From assembly GCA_902805885.1 (NCBI GenBank), contig CADCUM010000064.1, positions 1 through 64,000 of the forward strand: a DNA stretch of 64,000 bases, given 5' to 3'. This document shows, one piece after another, positions 25,511-35,317 of this stretch (position 1 is the first letter of the stretch; every line of letters starts with the position of its first letter). A program made the position numbers and the translations under genes. This stretch comes from an uncultured Nocardioides sp. Lineage in GTDB: Bacteria; Actinomycetota; Actinomycetes; Propionibacteriales; Nocardioidaceae. The notes beneath the pieces were generated by a model. That model did no database searches, was not told the origin of the DNA, and saw only the letters and a program-made list of their open reading frames with translations.

Positions 25511-27718
25511 ATGTCCCGTGTCCTGATGCGGCTCGGCCGCTTCGCCGCCCGCCGACCGTGGGTCGTCATCGCGACCTGGGCCGCGATGTGCGTGATCGTG
25601 CTCGCCTCCGCAGCCGGATTCGGCAAGGAGCTCCACGACCCCTTCGAGGCGCCCGGTCTCGACTCGCACGCCGCCAGCGAGCTGCTGACGCAGGCCGGTG
25701 ACGGGGACATGGGGCTCGGCGCCGACGTGGTGCTGACGCCCCGCCAGGAGGGCGTCGACTTCTTCGGCTCGCCCGAGGCCCGCGCCGACGTGACCGAGGC
25801 CCAGGCGGCGCTCGCAAAGCTCCCCCACGTGCTCGGCACCAGCGACCCCGCGGGCGCCCTCGCGAAGGGCCGGCAGGCTGCCGTCGGCTCCGGCGTCGTC
25901 TCCCCGGACGGGACCGTGGCCCTGGTGCGGGTCCAGTACCCCGACCGCGAGGACCTCTCGGCGGCGGACCTCGAGCGCCTGGAGACGGTCCTGGAGGACC
26001 TGCGCGACACCACCTCGCTCCGGGTCGAGGCGGGTGGCGACCTGCACTTCGCGTTCGAGCAGCCACCCGCCGGGCTGTCGGAGGCGCTGGGCCTGCTCGC
26101 AGCCGTCGTCATCCTGCTGGTCGCGTTCGGGTCCGTCGTCGCGATGGGCCTGCCGATCGGCACGGCGCTGCTCGGGCTCGCGGTCGGTGGCGGCTCGCTG
26201 TCGCTGGTGGCGTACGTCGTGGACATCCCGAGCTGGGCCACGATGATCGGCGCGATGGTCGGCCTCGGCGTCGGCATCGACTACTCCCTCTTCGTGCTCA
26301 CCCGCTTCCGCGAGCACCTGGCGGAGGGCCGCAGCGTGGAGGACGCCGTCGGGCTCTCGCTGGCCACCGCCGGCCGTTCCGTCGTCTTCGCCGGCGGCAC
26401 GGTCGTCGTCGCGATCCTCGGGCTCGCCGTCGCCCGGATCCCCTTCGTCACCGCCGGCGGCGTCGGCATCTCGTGGGTGGTGCTGGTGATGGTGCTGGCC
26501 TCCATCACGCTGCTCCCCGCCCTGCTGGGGCTCGCGGGCCACCGGGTCAACGGCCGTCGCCGTCGTACCGAGGGCGTCAGCGGCCGCTGGCGCCGCTGGG
26601 CCGCCCACGTCGGCCGGCACGCGGTGGCCTACACGGTCGGCGCCACCCTCCTGCTCCTGGCCATGGCCGCACCGATCACCGCCCTGAACCTGGGCTTCCC
26701 CGACGAGGGCACCATGCCCGAGTCCCGGACCGAGCGCCGCGCCTACGACCTCATCGAGGAGGGCTTCGGGCCGGGCGCCAACGGACCCCTGGTCATCGCC
26801 GTCGACGTCGCAGGTGACGAGGCGGTCCTCGAGCCGCTGGCCGACGCGGTCGCCGCGGACCCGGGCGTCGCCGAGGTCTCCCCCGCCCGGGTCAGGGGCG
26901 ACGTCGCCGTCCTGGTCGTCGAGCCGACGACGTCGCCGCAGGCCGAGGCCACCCACGACACGATCGCCCGGTTGCGGGCCGAGGTCCTCCCCGACGTCCT
27001 CGCGGGCAGTGAGGCGAAGGCGCACGTCGGCGGTCAGGTGGCGGTCTTCGCCGACCTGGGCGACCGCGTCCAGGAGCGTCTCCCGTGGTTCGTGGCCGCC
27101 GTGGTCTCGCTGTCGGTCCTGCTGCTGCTGGTGATGTTCCGCTCCGTCGTGGTGCCGCTGAAGGCGGCGGTGATGAACCTGCTGAGCGTCGGCGCGGCGT
27201 ACGGCGTGATGGTGATGGTCTTCCAGTGGGGCTGGGGCGCGAGCCTGATCGGCCTGGAGTCGACGGTGCCGATCCTGTCGTTCATCCCGCTCTTCATGTT
27301 CGCGATCCTGTTCGGCCTGTCGATGGACTACGAGGTGTTCCTGCTGTCGCGGGTGCGGGAGGAGTTCCTCCGGACCGGCGACAACGACGAGGCGGTCGTC
27401 CGGGGTCTCGCCGGCACCGCTCGGACGATCACGTCGGCCGCGCTCATCATGGTCGCCGTCTTCGGCAGCTTCGTCCTCGGCGAGGACCCGCTCGCCAAGA
27501 TGATGGGCCTCGGCCTCGCGACCGCCATCGCGGTGGACGCGACGATCGTCCGGCTGGTGCTGGTGCCGGCGTCGATGAAGCTGCTCGGCCGGGCCAACTG
27601 GTGGCTGCCCGGGTGGCTCGACCGGGTGCTGCCGGGCGAGCCGGTCCCCGCCCGGGTCGTCCACCCGGACGCCGGTCCCGCGGACGCCGAGCAGCCGCGG
27701 GCCGTCGTACCGGCCTGA
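25511..27718 (+). CDS. MMPL (RND superfamily) exporter beside a two-component system
   Basis: 735 residues. GAGGAG at 25497-25502 precedes the ATG at 25511 (MSRVLMRLGRFAARRPWVVI); the frame is open upstream without conserved sequence. Twelve TM segments; hallmarks are GLGVGIDYSLFVLTRFREHLAEG and GLSMDYEVFLLSRVREEFLRTGDNDEAV. The C-terminal tail KLLGRANWWLPGW is a diverged form of the tail in the other two exporters here. The kinase/regulator pair starts 173 bp away on the other strand and probably controls it. Confidence 0.93.
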   Translation: MSRVLMRLGRFAARRPWVVIATWAAMCVIVLASAAGFGKELHDPFEAPGLDSHAASELLTQAGDGDMGLGADVVLTPRQEGVDFFGSPEARADVTEAQAALAKLPHVLGTSDPAGALAKGRQAAVGSGVVSPDGTVALVRVQYPDREDLSAADLERLETVLEDLRDTTSLRVEAGGDLHFAFEQPPAGLSEALGLLAAVVILLVAFGSVVAMGLPIGTALLGLAVGGGSLSLVAYVVDIPSWATMIGAMVGLGVGIDYSLFVLTRFREHLAEGRSVEDAVGLSLATAGRSVVFAGGTVVVAILGLAVARIPFVTAGGVGISWVVLVMVLASITLLPALLGLAGHRVNGRRRRTEGVSGRWRRWAAHVGRHAVAYTVGATLLLLAMAAPITALNLGFPDEGTMPESRTERRAYDLIEEGFGPGANGPLVIAVDVAGDEAVLEPLADAVAADPGVAEVSPARVRGDVAVLVVEPTTSPQAEATHDTIARLRAEVLPDVLAGSEAKAHVGGQVAVFADLGDRVQERLPWFVAAVVSLSVLLLLVMFRSVVVPLKAAVMNLLSVGAAYGVMVMVFQWGWGASLIGLESTVPILSFIPLFMFAILFGLSMDYEVFLLSRVREEFLRTGDNDEAVVRGLAGTARTITSAALIMVAVFGSFVLGEDPLAKMMGLGLATAIAVDATIVRLVLVPASMKLLGRANWWLPGWLDRVLPGEPVPARVVHPDAGPADAEQPRAVVPA

Positions 27719-27723
27719 CCGCT

Positions 27724-28074
27724 TCAGCCCGCAGGCGCGCGCAGCACCTTCTCCATCGCCTTGCCGCGGGCGAGCTCGTCGACGAGCTTGTCGAGGTAGC
27801 GGATCCTCTGCATCAGCGGGTCCTCGATGTCCTCGACGCGGTGGCCGCAGATCACGCCGGTGATCGCCGAGGCGCGGGGGTTGAGCCGGGCGGCGGCGAA
27901 GAAGTCCTCGAACGTCGTGCCTGCCGCGAGGTGGTCGGTGAGGGCGGCGTCGTCGTAGCCGGTCAGCCACTCGATCACCTCGCGCAGCTCCGCCTCCGTG
28001 CGCCCCTTCTTCTCCACCTTGGCCACGTAGTGCGGATAGACCGAGGCGACGCTGGTGGTGAAGATCCGGCTCAC
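27724..28074 (-). CDS. DUF2200 family protein
   Basis: 116 residues from a GTG ([26 protein letters not shown]), which matches the usual N-terminus of DUF2200 proteins; the longer frame to 28167 is not conserved-looking. Other family text is [11 protein letters not shown] and [33 protein letters not shown]. Small, soluble, cytoplasmic, function unknown. It is convergent with the MMPL exporter (5-nt gap) and divergent from the hydrolase gene. Confidence 0.9.
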   Translation of the reverse strand: MSRIFTTSVASVYPHYVAKVEKKGRTEAELREVIEWLTGYDDAALTDHLAAGTTFEDFFAAARLNPRASAITGVICGHRVEDIEDPLMQRIRYLDKLVDELARGKAMEKVLRAPAG

Positions 28075-28120
28075 CCCGGGAAGGCTAGTGAGCCGGGGAC
28101 GCCGTGCGCCACCATGAGGA

Positions 28121-28951
28121 ATGCGCGGGGCCGGTCGCAGGTGGAGGATCGCTCGCGGTCTCGTCATGGCGCTGCTGCTGCTGGGGGTGGGGACAGGGAT
28201 GCTCTGGGCGCTGCAGCGTCAGCTGATCTACTTCCCCGACGAGCGCGCGGTGCCGCCGGCGGGCGAGGTGGTCGACGGGGCCCGTGACGTCACGCTCCGC
28301 ACCGAGGACGGCCTCGAGCTCGGGGCGTGGTTCCTCCCCGCGGGCGGGACCGACACGGGGCTGGCGGTCCTGGTCGCGCCGGGCAACGGCGGGAACCGCG
28401 CCGACCGGGCCGGCTTCGCCCAGGAGCTGAGCCGACGCGGGCTGGCCGTGCTGCTCATGGACTACCGCGGGTACGGCGGCAACCCGGGCACGCCGAGCGA
28501 GGACGGCCTCGCGGCCGACGCGGACGCCGCGGTGGCAGCGCTGGCGGAGCTCGGCTACCCGCCGGAGCGGACGATCTACGTCGGCGAGTCGCTCGGGACC
28601 GGGGTCGTGGCGGCGCTCCAGGCCCGGCACCCCCCGGCGGGGGTCGTGCTCCGGTCGCCGTTCACCTCACTGGCCGACGTGGGTGCCCACCACTACCCCT
28701 GGCTCCCCGTGCGGGCCCTGCTCCGGGACCGCTTCGCCGTCGAGGAGCACCTCGTCGCCACGGACGTCCCGGTGACGGTCGTCCACGGCGACCGCGACTC
28801 GGTCGTGCCCACGGCGCTGAGCGCGCGCGTCGCCGACCGGGCGCCGTCGCTGGTCGAGCGCGTCGTGCTGGAGGCCGACCACAACGACCCGGTGATGTTC
28901 GGGCCGGAGGTGGCCGACGCCGTGGCGAGGCTGGCCCAGGACGTGGGCTGA
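28121..28951 (+). CDS. Membrane-anchored alpha/beta hydrolase
   Basis: 276 residues. An N-terminal TM anchor (about 12-32, [19 protein letters not shown]) is followed by RQLIYFP, a signature of BEM46/ABHD13-like hydrolases. The nucleophile elbow GESLGTG is near 148; the acid is in [10 protein letters not shown] and the histidine in LEADHNDPV. The catalytic domain would face outward. The substrate is unknown, probably an ester or thioester. The ATG is weakly supported by an immediately preceding AGGA, and an out-of-frame ATG lies 7 nt upstream. Confidence 0.85.
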   Translation: MRGAGRRWRIARGLVMALLLLGVGTGMLWALQRQLIYFPDERAVPPAGEVVDGARDVTLRTEDGLELGAWFLPAGGTDTGLAVLVAPGNGGNRADRAGFAQELSRRGLAVLLMDYRGYGGNPGTPSEDGLAADADAAVAALAELGYPPERTIYVGESLGTGVVAALQARHPPAGVVLRSPFTSLADVGAHHYPWLPVRALLRDRFAVEEHLVATDVPVTVVHGDRDSVVPTALSARVADRAPSLVERVVLEADHNDPVMFGPEVADAVARLAQDVG

Positions 28952-29002
28952 AGTCCCCGCGCTGGCGTGCCCCGCACTCCGCAGGACGCGGTACCGTCGA
29001 GC

Positions 29003-29185
29003 ATGGCCTCCTCAGCGCTCGTCCGTCCCCGCAGCGGCAAGATGATCGCCGGCGTGTGCGCCGGCCTGGCGAGCCGGTTCGGGCTGTCGAAGGGCATGGT
29101 GCGTCTGCTCTTCGTGGTCTTCGGTCTCGTCGGCGCCGGCGAGATCGCCTACATCGTGCTCTGGATCCTGATGCCCAAGGAGTGA
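29003..29185 (+). CDS. Small PspC domain protein
   Basis: 60 residues. Nearly the whole protein is a PspC domain: GKMIAGVCAGLASRFGLSKGMVRLLF followed by one TM helix (about 36-57) and MPKE. PspC proteins take part in phage-shock-like envelope stress responses; in actinobacteria, stand-alone copies are common and poorly characterised. It lies 51 nt after the hydrolase on the same strand. The ATG at 29003 begins the recognisable domain. Confidence 0.88.
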   Translation: MASSALVRPRSGKMIAGVCAGLASRFGLSKGMVRLLFVVFGLVGAGEIAYIVLWILMPKE

Positions 29186-29197
29186 GCGCCGAGGGAG

Positions 29198-29860
29198 TCA
29201 CCCGGCAGCAGGCGCGAGCCTGCGGGCCAGCGGGTCGCGCGTCGCCAAGCCGAGGACGCCCAGCCCGACCAGGCCCAGGGCCGCCCACCGGATGAGGCTG
29301 GCCTCCCACGGAGGGCCCCAGGTCTGCGCCTGTATCAGGACGTACGTCTGCGGCACCACGTTGGTCAGCAGCGCCAGGGCCAGCAGTCCGACCACGGCGA
29401 GGTGCGACGGTCGGTGGATGTCGCGCCAGGCGCGGAGGCCGGCGCCCACCGCCAGCCCGAGCGCCGCGAGTGCGAGCGCCTCGACAGCCAGGGGCAGGAC
29501 GGGGGTGGCGGGCACGACGACCTGCACGGCCGCGCTGCAGGCGGCCCAGGCGACGACCACGACGCTGCCGGCAGCGAGGAACCGCGCACCCGTACGGGCC
29601 GGCCGGGGGTACGGCGACGCCGCGGTCACCTCGCCGGCTGGATCGTCGACGGCAGCGACCCAGGCGCAGGCGAGGATCAGCCCGACGCCACGCACCAGCC
29701 TGAGGGCGTGGAAGTCCGCCTCGATGAGGACCAGGGTGACGCCCGTGAGCAGCAGCGCCCCGGCGACGGGGACGAGCAGCTCCGGCCGCCGTACCAGCCA
29801 CCACGAGACGGGGAGCAAGGTACGGAGCGGGCCCGCCCCGGTCCCCACCGCGGACCTCAC
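29198..29860 (-). CDS. Polytopic membrane protein, last gene of the SOD-sigma-ABC operon
   Basis: 220 residues from a GTG that overlaps the permease stop as GTGA. Six TM segments are predicted, with no soluble domain. I do not recognise a family. Its position after an ABC ATPase and permease suggests a second membrane subunit. Trp and Arg residues at helix ends (RRPELLVPVAGALLLTG) fit a permease-like fold. It converges on the PspC gene. Confidence 0.72.
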   Translation of the reverse strand: MRSAVGTGAGPLRTLLPVSWWLVRRPELLVPVAGALLLTGVTLVLIEADFHALRLVRGVGLILACAWVAAVDDPAGEVTAASPYPRPARTGARFLAAGSVVVVAWAACSAAVQVVVPATPVLPLAVEALALAALGLAVGAGLRAWRDIHRPSHLAVVGLLALALLTNVVPQTYVLIQAQTWGPPWEASLIRWAALGLVGLGVLGLATRDPLARRLAPAAG

Positions 29861-30710
29861 AGCGGACCTCCGGGCATCTGCAGGTAGCCGGCGGCCAGCG
29901 CCGCCGCGAAGCAGGTCAGGCCGAGGACGACGACCGGCCCACGGCGGGCGGCCACCCGCACCCAGGCGGCGGCGAACGCCAGCGCGCTGAGGGCGACCAG
30001 GTAGGCGACGTGCAGCGGCGGCGACCCGGCGTACACCCCTGCCCAGTCGCCGGCGGACATGCCCCAGCGCGTCCAGGTGAAGGCGGGACCGAGCACCCGC
30101 AGGTCGTCCTGGTTGTCCACCCAGACGTTGGCGACCACGATCGCGACCACGCCCACCACGGCGGTGACGCGCGCTCGCGACCAGACCCCCAGCATCAGTC
30201 CGTAGAGGACGGCGCCCGAGAGGGTCACGGGCGCGGCGAGGACGTGCCACAGCCCGGGGATCCCGTCGGGGGCGCTCGTGTACTGGTCCGTCGCCAGGAA
30301 GGCGGTGCGGACCGCGGTGGAGATGCCCAGGCCCAGCAGCGCCGGCGCCAGCGAGGCGAGCGCGATCGCCTTGACCCGCTCCTCCTGCCGGGCGGGGACG
30401 GGCGCGAGCATCTCCTCGGCACCGGCGCGGTGGTCGCGCGTGGCCACGAGGTAGCCGACCAGGATCAGCAGCACGCCGGGGTAGAACGTCAGGATCAGGG
30501 TGGTGGTCTCGAACGCTGCGCGCGGCCCGTCGTCGCCGAAGAGCGTGACGGTCGTGCCGACGAGGTTGATCGCCAGTCCGACCAGGGTGAGCGGGTGCAG
30601 CAGCAGACGGCGCGCCTCCTGCCGCGCCAGGGTCGGCACGACGGACCGGACGGGCGCCGCCGCCACGAGGCGGGGGCGAGCCGGCGATCCGGCGGGGAGT
30701 GCGGCGGCGC

Positions 30711-30714
<4 letters not shown>
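29857..30714 (-). CDS. ABC-2-type transporter permease
   Basis: 285 residues. A hydrophilic N-terminus (about 1-35) is followed by six TM helices starting RLLLHPLTLVGLAINLVGT. The general layout is that of ABC-2 permeases that move peptides, lipids or antibiotics outward. Its ATG overlaps the ATP-binding gene stop as ATGA, and its own stop overlaps the next membrane gene. The substrate is unknown. It shares loose pattern similarity with the membrane part of the zinc-finger protein upstream (a DHRAGAEEMLAPVP segment against DPAHEIVAATPYS), perhaps reflecting common ancestry. Confidence 0.8.
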
Positions 30715-31573
<859 letters not shown>

Positions 31574-31577
<4 letters not shown>

Positions 31578-32404
31578 GCGGTTCTCCTGATGACGTCGGC
31601 GATGTCACGCCGTTGGACGAGGAGCACCGCCGCGGCCGCGGCCAGGGCGACGGTGCAGCCCAGCACCACCGGTGTGGTGGTGACGAGCAGGGGGTCGTGT
31701 CGGGGAGCGAGCGCTCGCAGCGAGACCGCCAGCCAGGCCACCGTGAGGGCGGCGGCCGCCTGGTGCGGGGCGATCCAGGTGCTGACCGCGACGGTGCCGA
31801 CGGTCAGCGCGAGGCCCGGGAGCAGCCAGGCGAGCGCCAGGTGGGCCGGGCCGGGCAGCAGCAGCCCCGCGACCGCGGCGGGCACGAGGGTGGTGGCGAC
31901 GACGAACGCCGTACGCAGCGCCAGCAGCCGCACCGCGGAGTACGGCGTCGCCGCGACGATCTCGTGGGCGGGATCGGCCGCCGGTCCGTAGGCGGCTGCC
32001 ACACCGAGGGCCGGGAGCACGGGAGCGAGGGCCAGGAAGACGGCCACGCCGTTGTCCGCGACGTACGCGGCGAGCAGCGAGAGCGCCAGGACGACGCTCA
32101 TGCCCGTCACCCACGCGCCGCGCAGTGACGGGGTGGCGGCGACGAGACGGGCCGTCGCGTCGCTCATCCCGATGCTGCCGAGGAGGCGCTCGAGCAGCGT
32201 CGGTCGCGGTGCCTCGACCTCCTCCAGGACCTCGGCCCACACCAGGTCGAGGCGGGGGGTGTCGACGTGGGGTGCGAGCAGCGACCGGCAGGGAACGCAG
32301 GCGACCAGGTGCTGCTCGACGGAGGCGGCGAGCACCGGGCCGACCGTGCCGACGGCGTAGCGACCCGCCAGCTCGCCGTCGAGGTGCCACGGGGTGGTGG
32401 TCAT
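31574..32404 (-). CDS. Zinc-finger (zf-HC2) membrane protein, probable anti-sigma factor fused to a permease-like domain
   Basis: 276 residues. The N-terminus carries a ZAS-type motif HxxxCxxC in EQHLVACVPCRSLL (about 31-44), the mark of zinc anti-sigma factors. After a linker, six TM helices occupy about 95-265. It starts at an ATGA overlap with the ECF sigma gene, the classical sigma/anti-sigma arrangement. A six-TM membrane region is larger than the usual single helix and looks like an ABC-2 permease, so it may couple sensing by the transporter to sigma release. That coupling is inferred. Confidence 0.8.
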
Positions 32405-32931
32405 GCCAGCTCCTTCCGCAGGGCGCGCCGCGCGCGCATCATCCGGGTCTTGACTGTCCCGGCAGGGACTCCGAGCAACCGTGCCGCCTCGCGCGTGGTG
32501 AGACCGTCGAGGACGGTCGCCTGGACCACTGCGCGGAGCTCGGGGCTGAGGCGGCCCAGCGCGCCGGCCAGGTCGCCGTGCTCGACGCCGAGAAGCACCC
32601 GGTCCTCGGCGGACTCGAGGGTTCCGAAGGTCTCGACGTCCTCGAGCGGGCGGGACGAGGGGGGCTGGCGCCGGAACGCGTCCACGAGTCGGCGTACGGC
32701 GATGCCCCACAGCCAGGCACCTGCATCGCCCGTGCCCTCGTAGCGTCCCGCGCCCTTCCAGACCGCGACGAAGGTGTCCTGGAGGACCTCGTCGACGACG
32801 CTCGGGTCCGCACACCGCCGGCTCAGCCGGATGCTGAGCCAGGCGGCGTGGCGGCGGTAGAGCTCCTCGAGGGCCGCCGTGGAACCGGAGGCGACGGCGG
32901 AGAGCAGGTCGGCGTCGGAGGGCTGGTCCAT
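32401..32931 (-). CDS. ECF RNA polymerase sigma factor
   Basis: 176 residues from ATG 32931, which follows GGAGGAGG and 8 nt; the frame is open to 32982 but lacks a good site. Region 2 (about 10-80: ALEELYRRHAAWLSIRLSRRC, DEVLQDTFVAVWKGAGR) and region 4 (about 115-172: LSPELRAVVQATVLDGLTTREAARLLGVP, TVKTRMMRARRALRKE) are intact. It is coupled to the zinc-finger protein that likely restrains it, and lies 50 nt after the SOD-like gene on the same strand. Confidence 0.95.
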   Translation of the reverse strand: MDQPSDADLLSAVASGSTAALEELYRRHAAWLSIRLSRRCADPSVVDEVLQDTFVAVWKGAGRYEGTGDAGAWLWGIAVRRLVDAFRRQPPSSRPLEDVETFGTLESAEDRVLLGVEHGDLAGALGRLSPELRAVVQATVLDGLTTREAARLLGVPAGTVKTRMMRARRALRKELA

Positions 32932-32981
32932 GTGCCGGTCCTCCTCCCGCACCTCGTCCCGGTCACGCACGGCGAGCACCA

Positions 32982-33542
32982 TCAGAAGTCGACGGTGAGG
33001 CAGGCGAGCCGGGCGCCGGCAGTGCCCGCGGGTCCGTCAGGTCCGGTGTGGGTGTGCTCTGCGTGAAGCATGACCGAACCGGCGGCCCGATCGGGAGAGA
33101 ACTGCCACGGCACCTTGGTCTGGGCGACCGCGTTGCCTTCCTCGTCCGTGGTGACGTCGAGCCAGATCTCGTTGGTCGGGTTGGCGTAGGCGGGGTCGGT
33201 GGCCGAGGAGCCCTGGGGGAACGGGACGTGCTGGAAGTGGCCTCCGGCCGCCATCGGGTTGGTGGCGTGGCACGCGAAGCTGTGGGCGTGCGCGCCGTAC
33301 TCGTGGTTCGGCAGCAGGCCGCGGACGTGGAGCGTGACGATGGTGTCGCCGGCGGCGTTGTAGACGGCCTGCACGCGGGCGGTGGCGCCGGCGGGGACGT
33401 GGTGCCCGGTGCCGTAGCGGACGAGCTCGCCCTCGCTGCGGACGCGGTCTGCGCCCGCGATCGACGGCGACGCCGCGAAGAGGACGAGGCCGGTCGCGAT
33501 CGCGGCGACCGAGAGGTGACGAGTGGTGTGGGGCTTGCGCAT
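32982..33542 (-). CDS. Secreted superoxide dismutase (Cu/Zn) family protein
   Basis: 186 residues. Signal peptide about 1-30 (ending PSIAGA). Copper-ligand-like histidines occur as HAHSFAC, GGHFQHVPFP and MLHAEHTHTGPDGPAG, with the C-terminal GARLACLTV typical of the family. The spacing is shorter and looser than in classical SodC, and the electrostatic-loop region is reduced, so catalytic competence is uncertain. It heads the operon with the ECF sigma factor, suggesting an envelope or oxidative stress response. A 14-bp palindrome lies about 97 bp upstream. Confidence 0.8.
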   Translation of the reverse strand: MRKPHTTRHLSVAAIATGLVLFAASPSIAGADRVRSEGELVRYGTGHHVPAGATARVQAVYNAAGDTIVTLHVRGLLPNHEYGAHAHSFACHATNPMAAGGHFQHVPFPQGSSATDPAYANPTNEIWLDVTTDEEGNAVAQTKVPWQFSPDRAAGSVMLHAEHTHTGPDGPAGTAGARLACLTVDF

Positions 33543-33917
33543 CGTGCTGCTCCAGTTCGGATGACGTGTGGACGTGGTGTCACCTCCCTTGTCGTCGCCC
33601 GGCGCCTCGGCGGTTCACACCACGGACGGAATCCCCGACAGGTCTAGACCTGCATGGGCTCGGCACGATCCCGTGTGACCGCCGGGCACGGCACAGCCCC
33701 GGGTCGGGGCGTCGTACGGCGCGCTCCACAGGCACGTCCCGACGTCTGCGGCACTACGAGGAGGCCGCCTGGACGGCTAGCGACCGCGGGCCGGGGGTGG
33801 CTGGAGCGGCTCGTCGCGCGATGGAGGCGGTCGAGGCCCTTGAGCAGCAGCGCACTGACGACGCGAAGGTCGTCGTCACCCTGGACGACGGACGACAGGC
33901 TCCGACGCCGTCGCAGC
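33543..33917. other. 375-bp gap with the SOD promoter region and a possible gene remnant
   Basis: The left part should hold the promoter of the SOD-sigma operon and contains a 14-bp palindrome (33639-33652). From about 33746 the plus strand reads LRHYEEAAWTASDR and later MEAVEALEQQRTDD with partly coding-like codon use. No start, ribosome binding site or family could be assigned, and it runs into the end of the opposite gene at 33958. Confidence 0.4.
33639..33652. promoter_or_regulatory. 14-bp perfect palindrome upstream of the SOD-like gene
   Basis: CAGGTCTAGACCTG is self-complementary, with the CTAG core rare in high-GC genomes. It may be an operator; the regulator is unknown. Confidence 0.35.
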
Positions 33918-34430
33918 TCAGCCGTTGCCTGAGAACTCCGCCGCGGCCAGCCCGCTGAGGTCCCTGAGGCCGGCCGTGAGCAGCTCGGCGACCGTCATCG
34001 GCGGCACGTCCACCAGCTCGGCGGCCTCCTGGTGGGTGAGCCCGCCGAAGACGCAGAGAGCCAGGCAGGCGCGCTGCAGCGGTGCGAGCTTGCCGAGCCA
34101 CACCATCGCGGGCGGGAGGTCGAGGGTGCGGAACGTCTGGTCGACCAGCTCCTGGCTGCGCGCGTAGACGTGTCGGGAGAGGGTGCGGTGCGCGGTCTCG
34201 GCCGGCACGGTGTCCTCGGAGCGGGCGAGGTCGGTCATCGCGAGCGTGACGGCCTGGGTGGCCGCCGCCTCGTCGCCGAGCAGCGCGCTCGCGAGGGCGT
34301 ACGCCGCCGGGCCGTGCCGGTCCCACACCTCGGCGGGCCTCAGTCCGGCGCCCTCTGCACGCACGGAGCGCAGGGTGGCCCAACGGCGCGACGTGCCTGC
34401 CGACCTGGTGTCCTGACGTACTGATCTCAT
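33918..34430 (-). CDS. Sigma-70-like regulatory protein with degenerate region 2
   Basis: 170 residues. GGGAGG, 7 nt before the ATG, supports the start. The middle (about 33-70: VWDRHGPAAYALASALLGDE) echoes sigma region 2, and the C-terminus (about 113-160: LAPLQRACLALCVFGGLTHQEAAELVDVPPMTVAELLTAGLRDL) resembles region 4 with its HTH. Promoter-melting residues of region 2 are not recognisable, so it may be an atypical ECF sigma or a sigma-like DNA-binding protein. A promoter lies at 34487-34515. Confidence 0.68.
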   Translation of the reverse strand: MRSVRQDTRSAGTSRRWATLRSVRAEGAGLRPAEVWDRHGPAAYALASALLGDEAAATQAVTLAMTDLARSEDTVPAETAHRTLSRHVYARSQELVDQTFRTLDLPPAMVWLGKLAPLQRACLALCVFGGLTHQEAAELVDVPPMTVAELLTAGLRDLSGLAAAEFSGNG

Positions 34431-34486
34431 CCGGCGTCCTCCCTGCCCTCACGCGATCGGTCGAGCCGTCGCGTCCTCCGGGACTC

Positions 34487-34515
34487 AACCTAAGCGCCTC
34501 CACAACCTTTGTCCA
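34487..34515 (-). promoter_or_regulatory. Probable promoter of the sigma-like gene
   Basis: On the minus strand TGGACA (34510-34515), a 17-nt spacer and TAGGTT (34487-34492) match the vegetative pattern about 57 nt before the ATG. AACCTTTGT (34504-34512) and ACAAAGTT (34524-34531) form an inverted repeat over the -35 side that could bind a regulator. Confidence 0.5.
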
Positions 34516-34602
34516 GGGTTTGTACAAAGTTCCTGCGAACCTTGGACGCTGCCTGGACGACCGACGCTCTCGGCACGGCCACCTCGCTGCCTCCGCCGGT
34601 GG

Positions 34603-34836
34603 TCACCCGCCGTCCGGCGGGGTGAGGTACGTCCAGTGCTCGGCCCCCGTCGCCTCCACGCACCGGGTGACCGCCTCCCGCGCCCGGCTGTCCAGCAGCT
34701 CGGCGTGCTCCGACGTCCCCAGCGGCTCGGCGCCGCCGCCGAACCGGCCGGTCTCGCCGACCGCGGGCTCTCTGCCCGGCCACGACACGACCCGCGCCTC
34801 GGCGTCCCAGGAGAAGTCGGCCGTCCAGGCCGGCAC
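34603..34836 (-). CDS. Small hypothetical protein
   Basis: 77 residues from a GTG (VPAWTADFSWDAEARVV), ending EHWTYLTPPDGG. Third codon positions are almost all G or C and the composition is balanced, which argues for a real gene; the ribosome binding site is weak (GGGCAGGG). Acidic, soluble, with four tryptophans, no signal peptide and no cysteine pair. No family recognised. It lies between the Tad pilus operon and the sigma-like gene. Confidence 0.55.
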   Translation of the reverse strand: MPAWTADFSWDAEARVVSWPGREPAVGETGRFGGGAEPLGTSEHAELLDSRAREAVTRCVEATGAEHWTYLTPPDGG

Positions 34837-34873
34837 GCCCTGCCCAGCATCAGGTCAGTCGGGGAGGGGCGCG

Positions 34874-35317
34874 CTACTCCAGCACGGTCACGGCGGCCGT
34901 GCTGCTCGCCCCGACCACAGGGTCCGACGACCAGCCCGGCACGGCCAACGGCAGGTCGAGCGGCGCGCGGAGGCTCACGGTCACGGATCGTCCGGCGGGG
35001 TCGACCACGACGGAGGTCTGGATCCCGGGGTAGCGGCCGGCGGCCCCGGAGTCGCGTAGGTAGTCGTGCACCGCGGCACGCACGGAGTCCGCCTCCTGGA
35101 GGAGCCGGTCCTCGGGCAGGCCCTCGGTGTAGACACCGGCCGAGCCGAGGTCCGCACCGTGCAGAGCCGCGCCGTCGGCCAGGCTGGCGAGTCCCTGGCG
35201 CTGCAGGTAGGCCGCGGACGCGTCGATCACCACGACGACCGCCATCAGCAGGATCATGGCGAACCCGATGATCAGCAGCGTGACCTGCCCGGAGTCGTCC
35301 CGACGGCGCGGGCTCAC
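34874..35317 (-). CDS. TadG/TadE-like pilus-assembly protein
   Basis: 147 residues from a GTG that overlaps the preceding gene's stop as GTGA. The N-terminus RRRDDSGQVTLLIIGFAMILLMAVVVVIDASAAYL carries the short basic leader and hydrophobic pseudopilin-like helix of Tad minor pilins. The rest is an extracellular domain (about 40-147). It contains GLASLADGAALHGADLG, the typical TadG-N region. It is the last gene of the Tad operon. Confidence 0.8.
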   Translation of the reverse strand: MSPRRRDDSGQVTLLIIGFAMILLMAVVVVIDASAAYLQRQGLASLADGAALHGADLGSAGVYTEGLPEDRLLQEADSVRAAVHDYLRDSGAAGRYPGIQTSVVVDPAGRSVTVSLRAPLDLPLAVPGWSSDPVVGASSTAAVTVLE

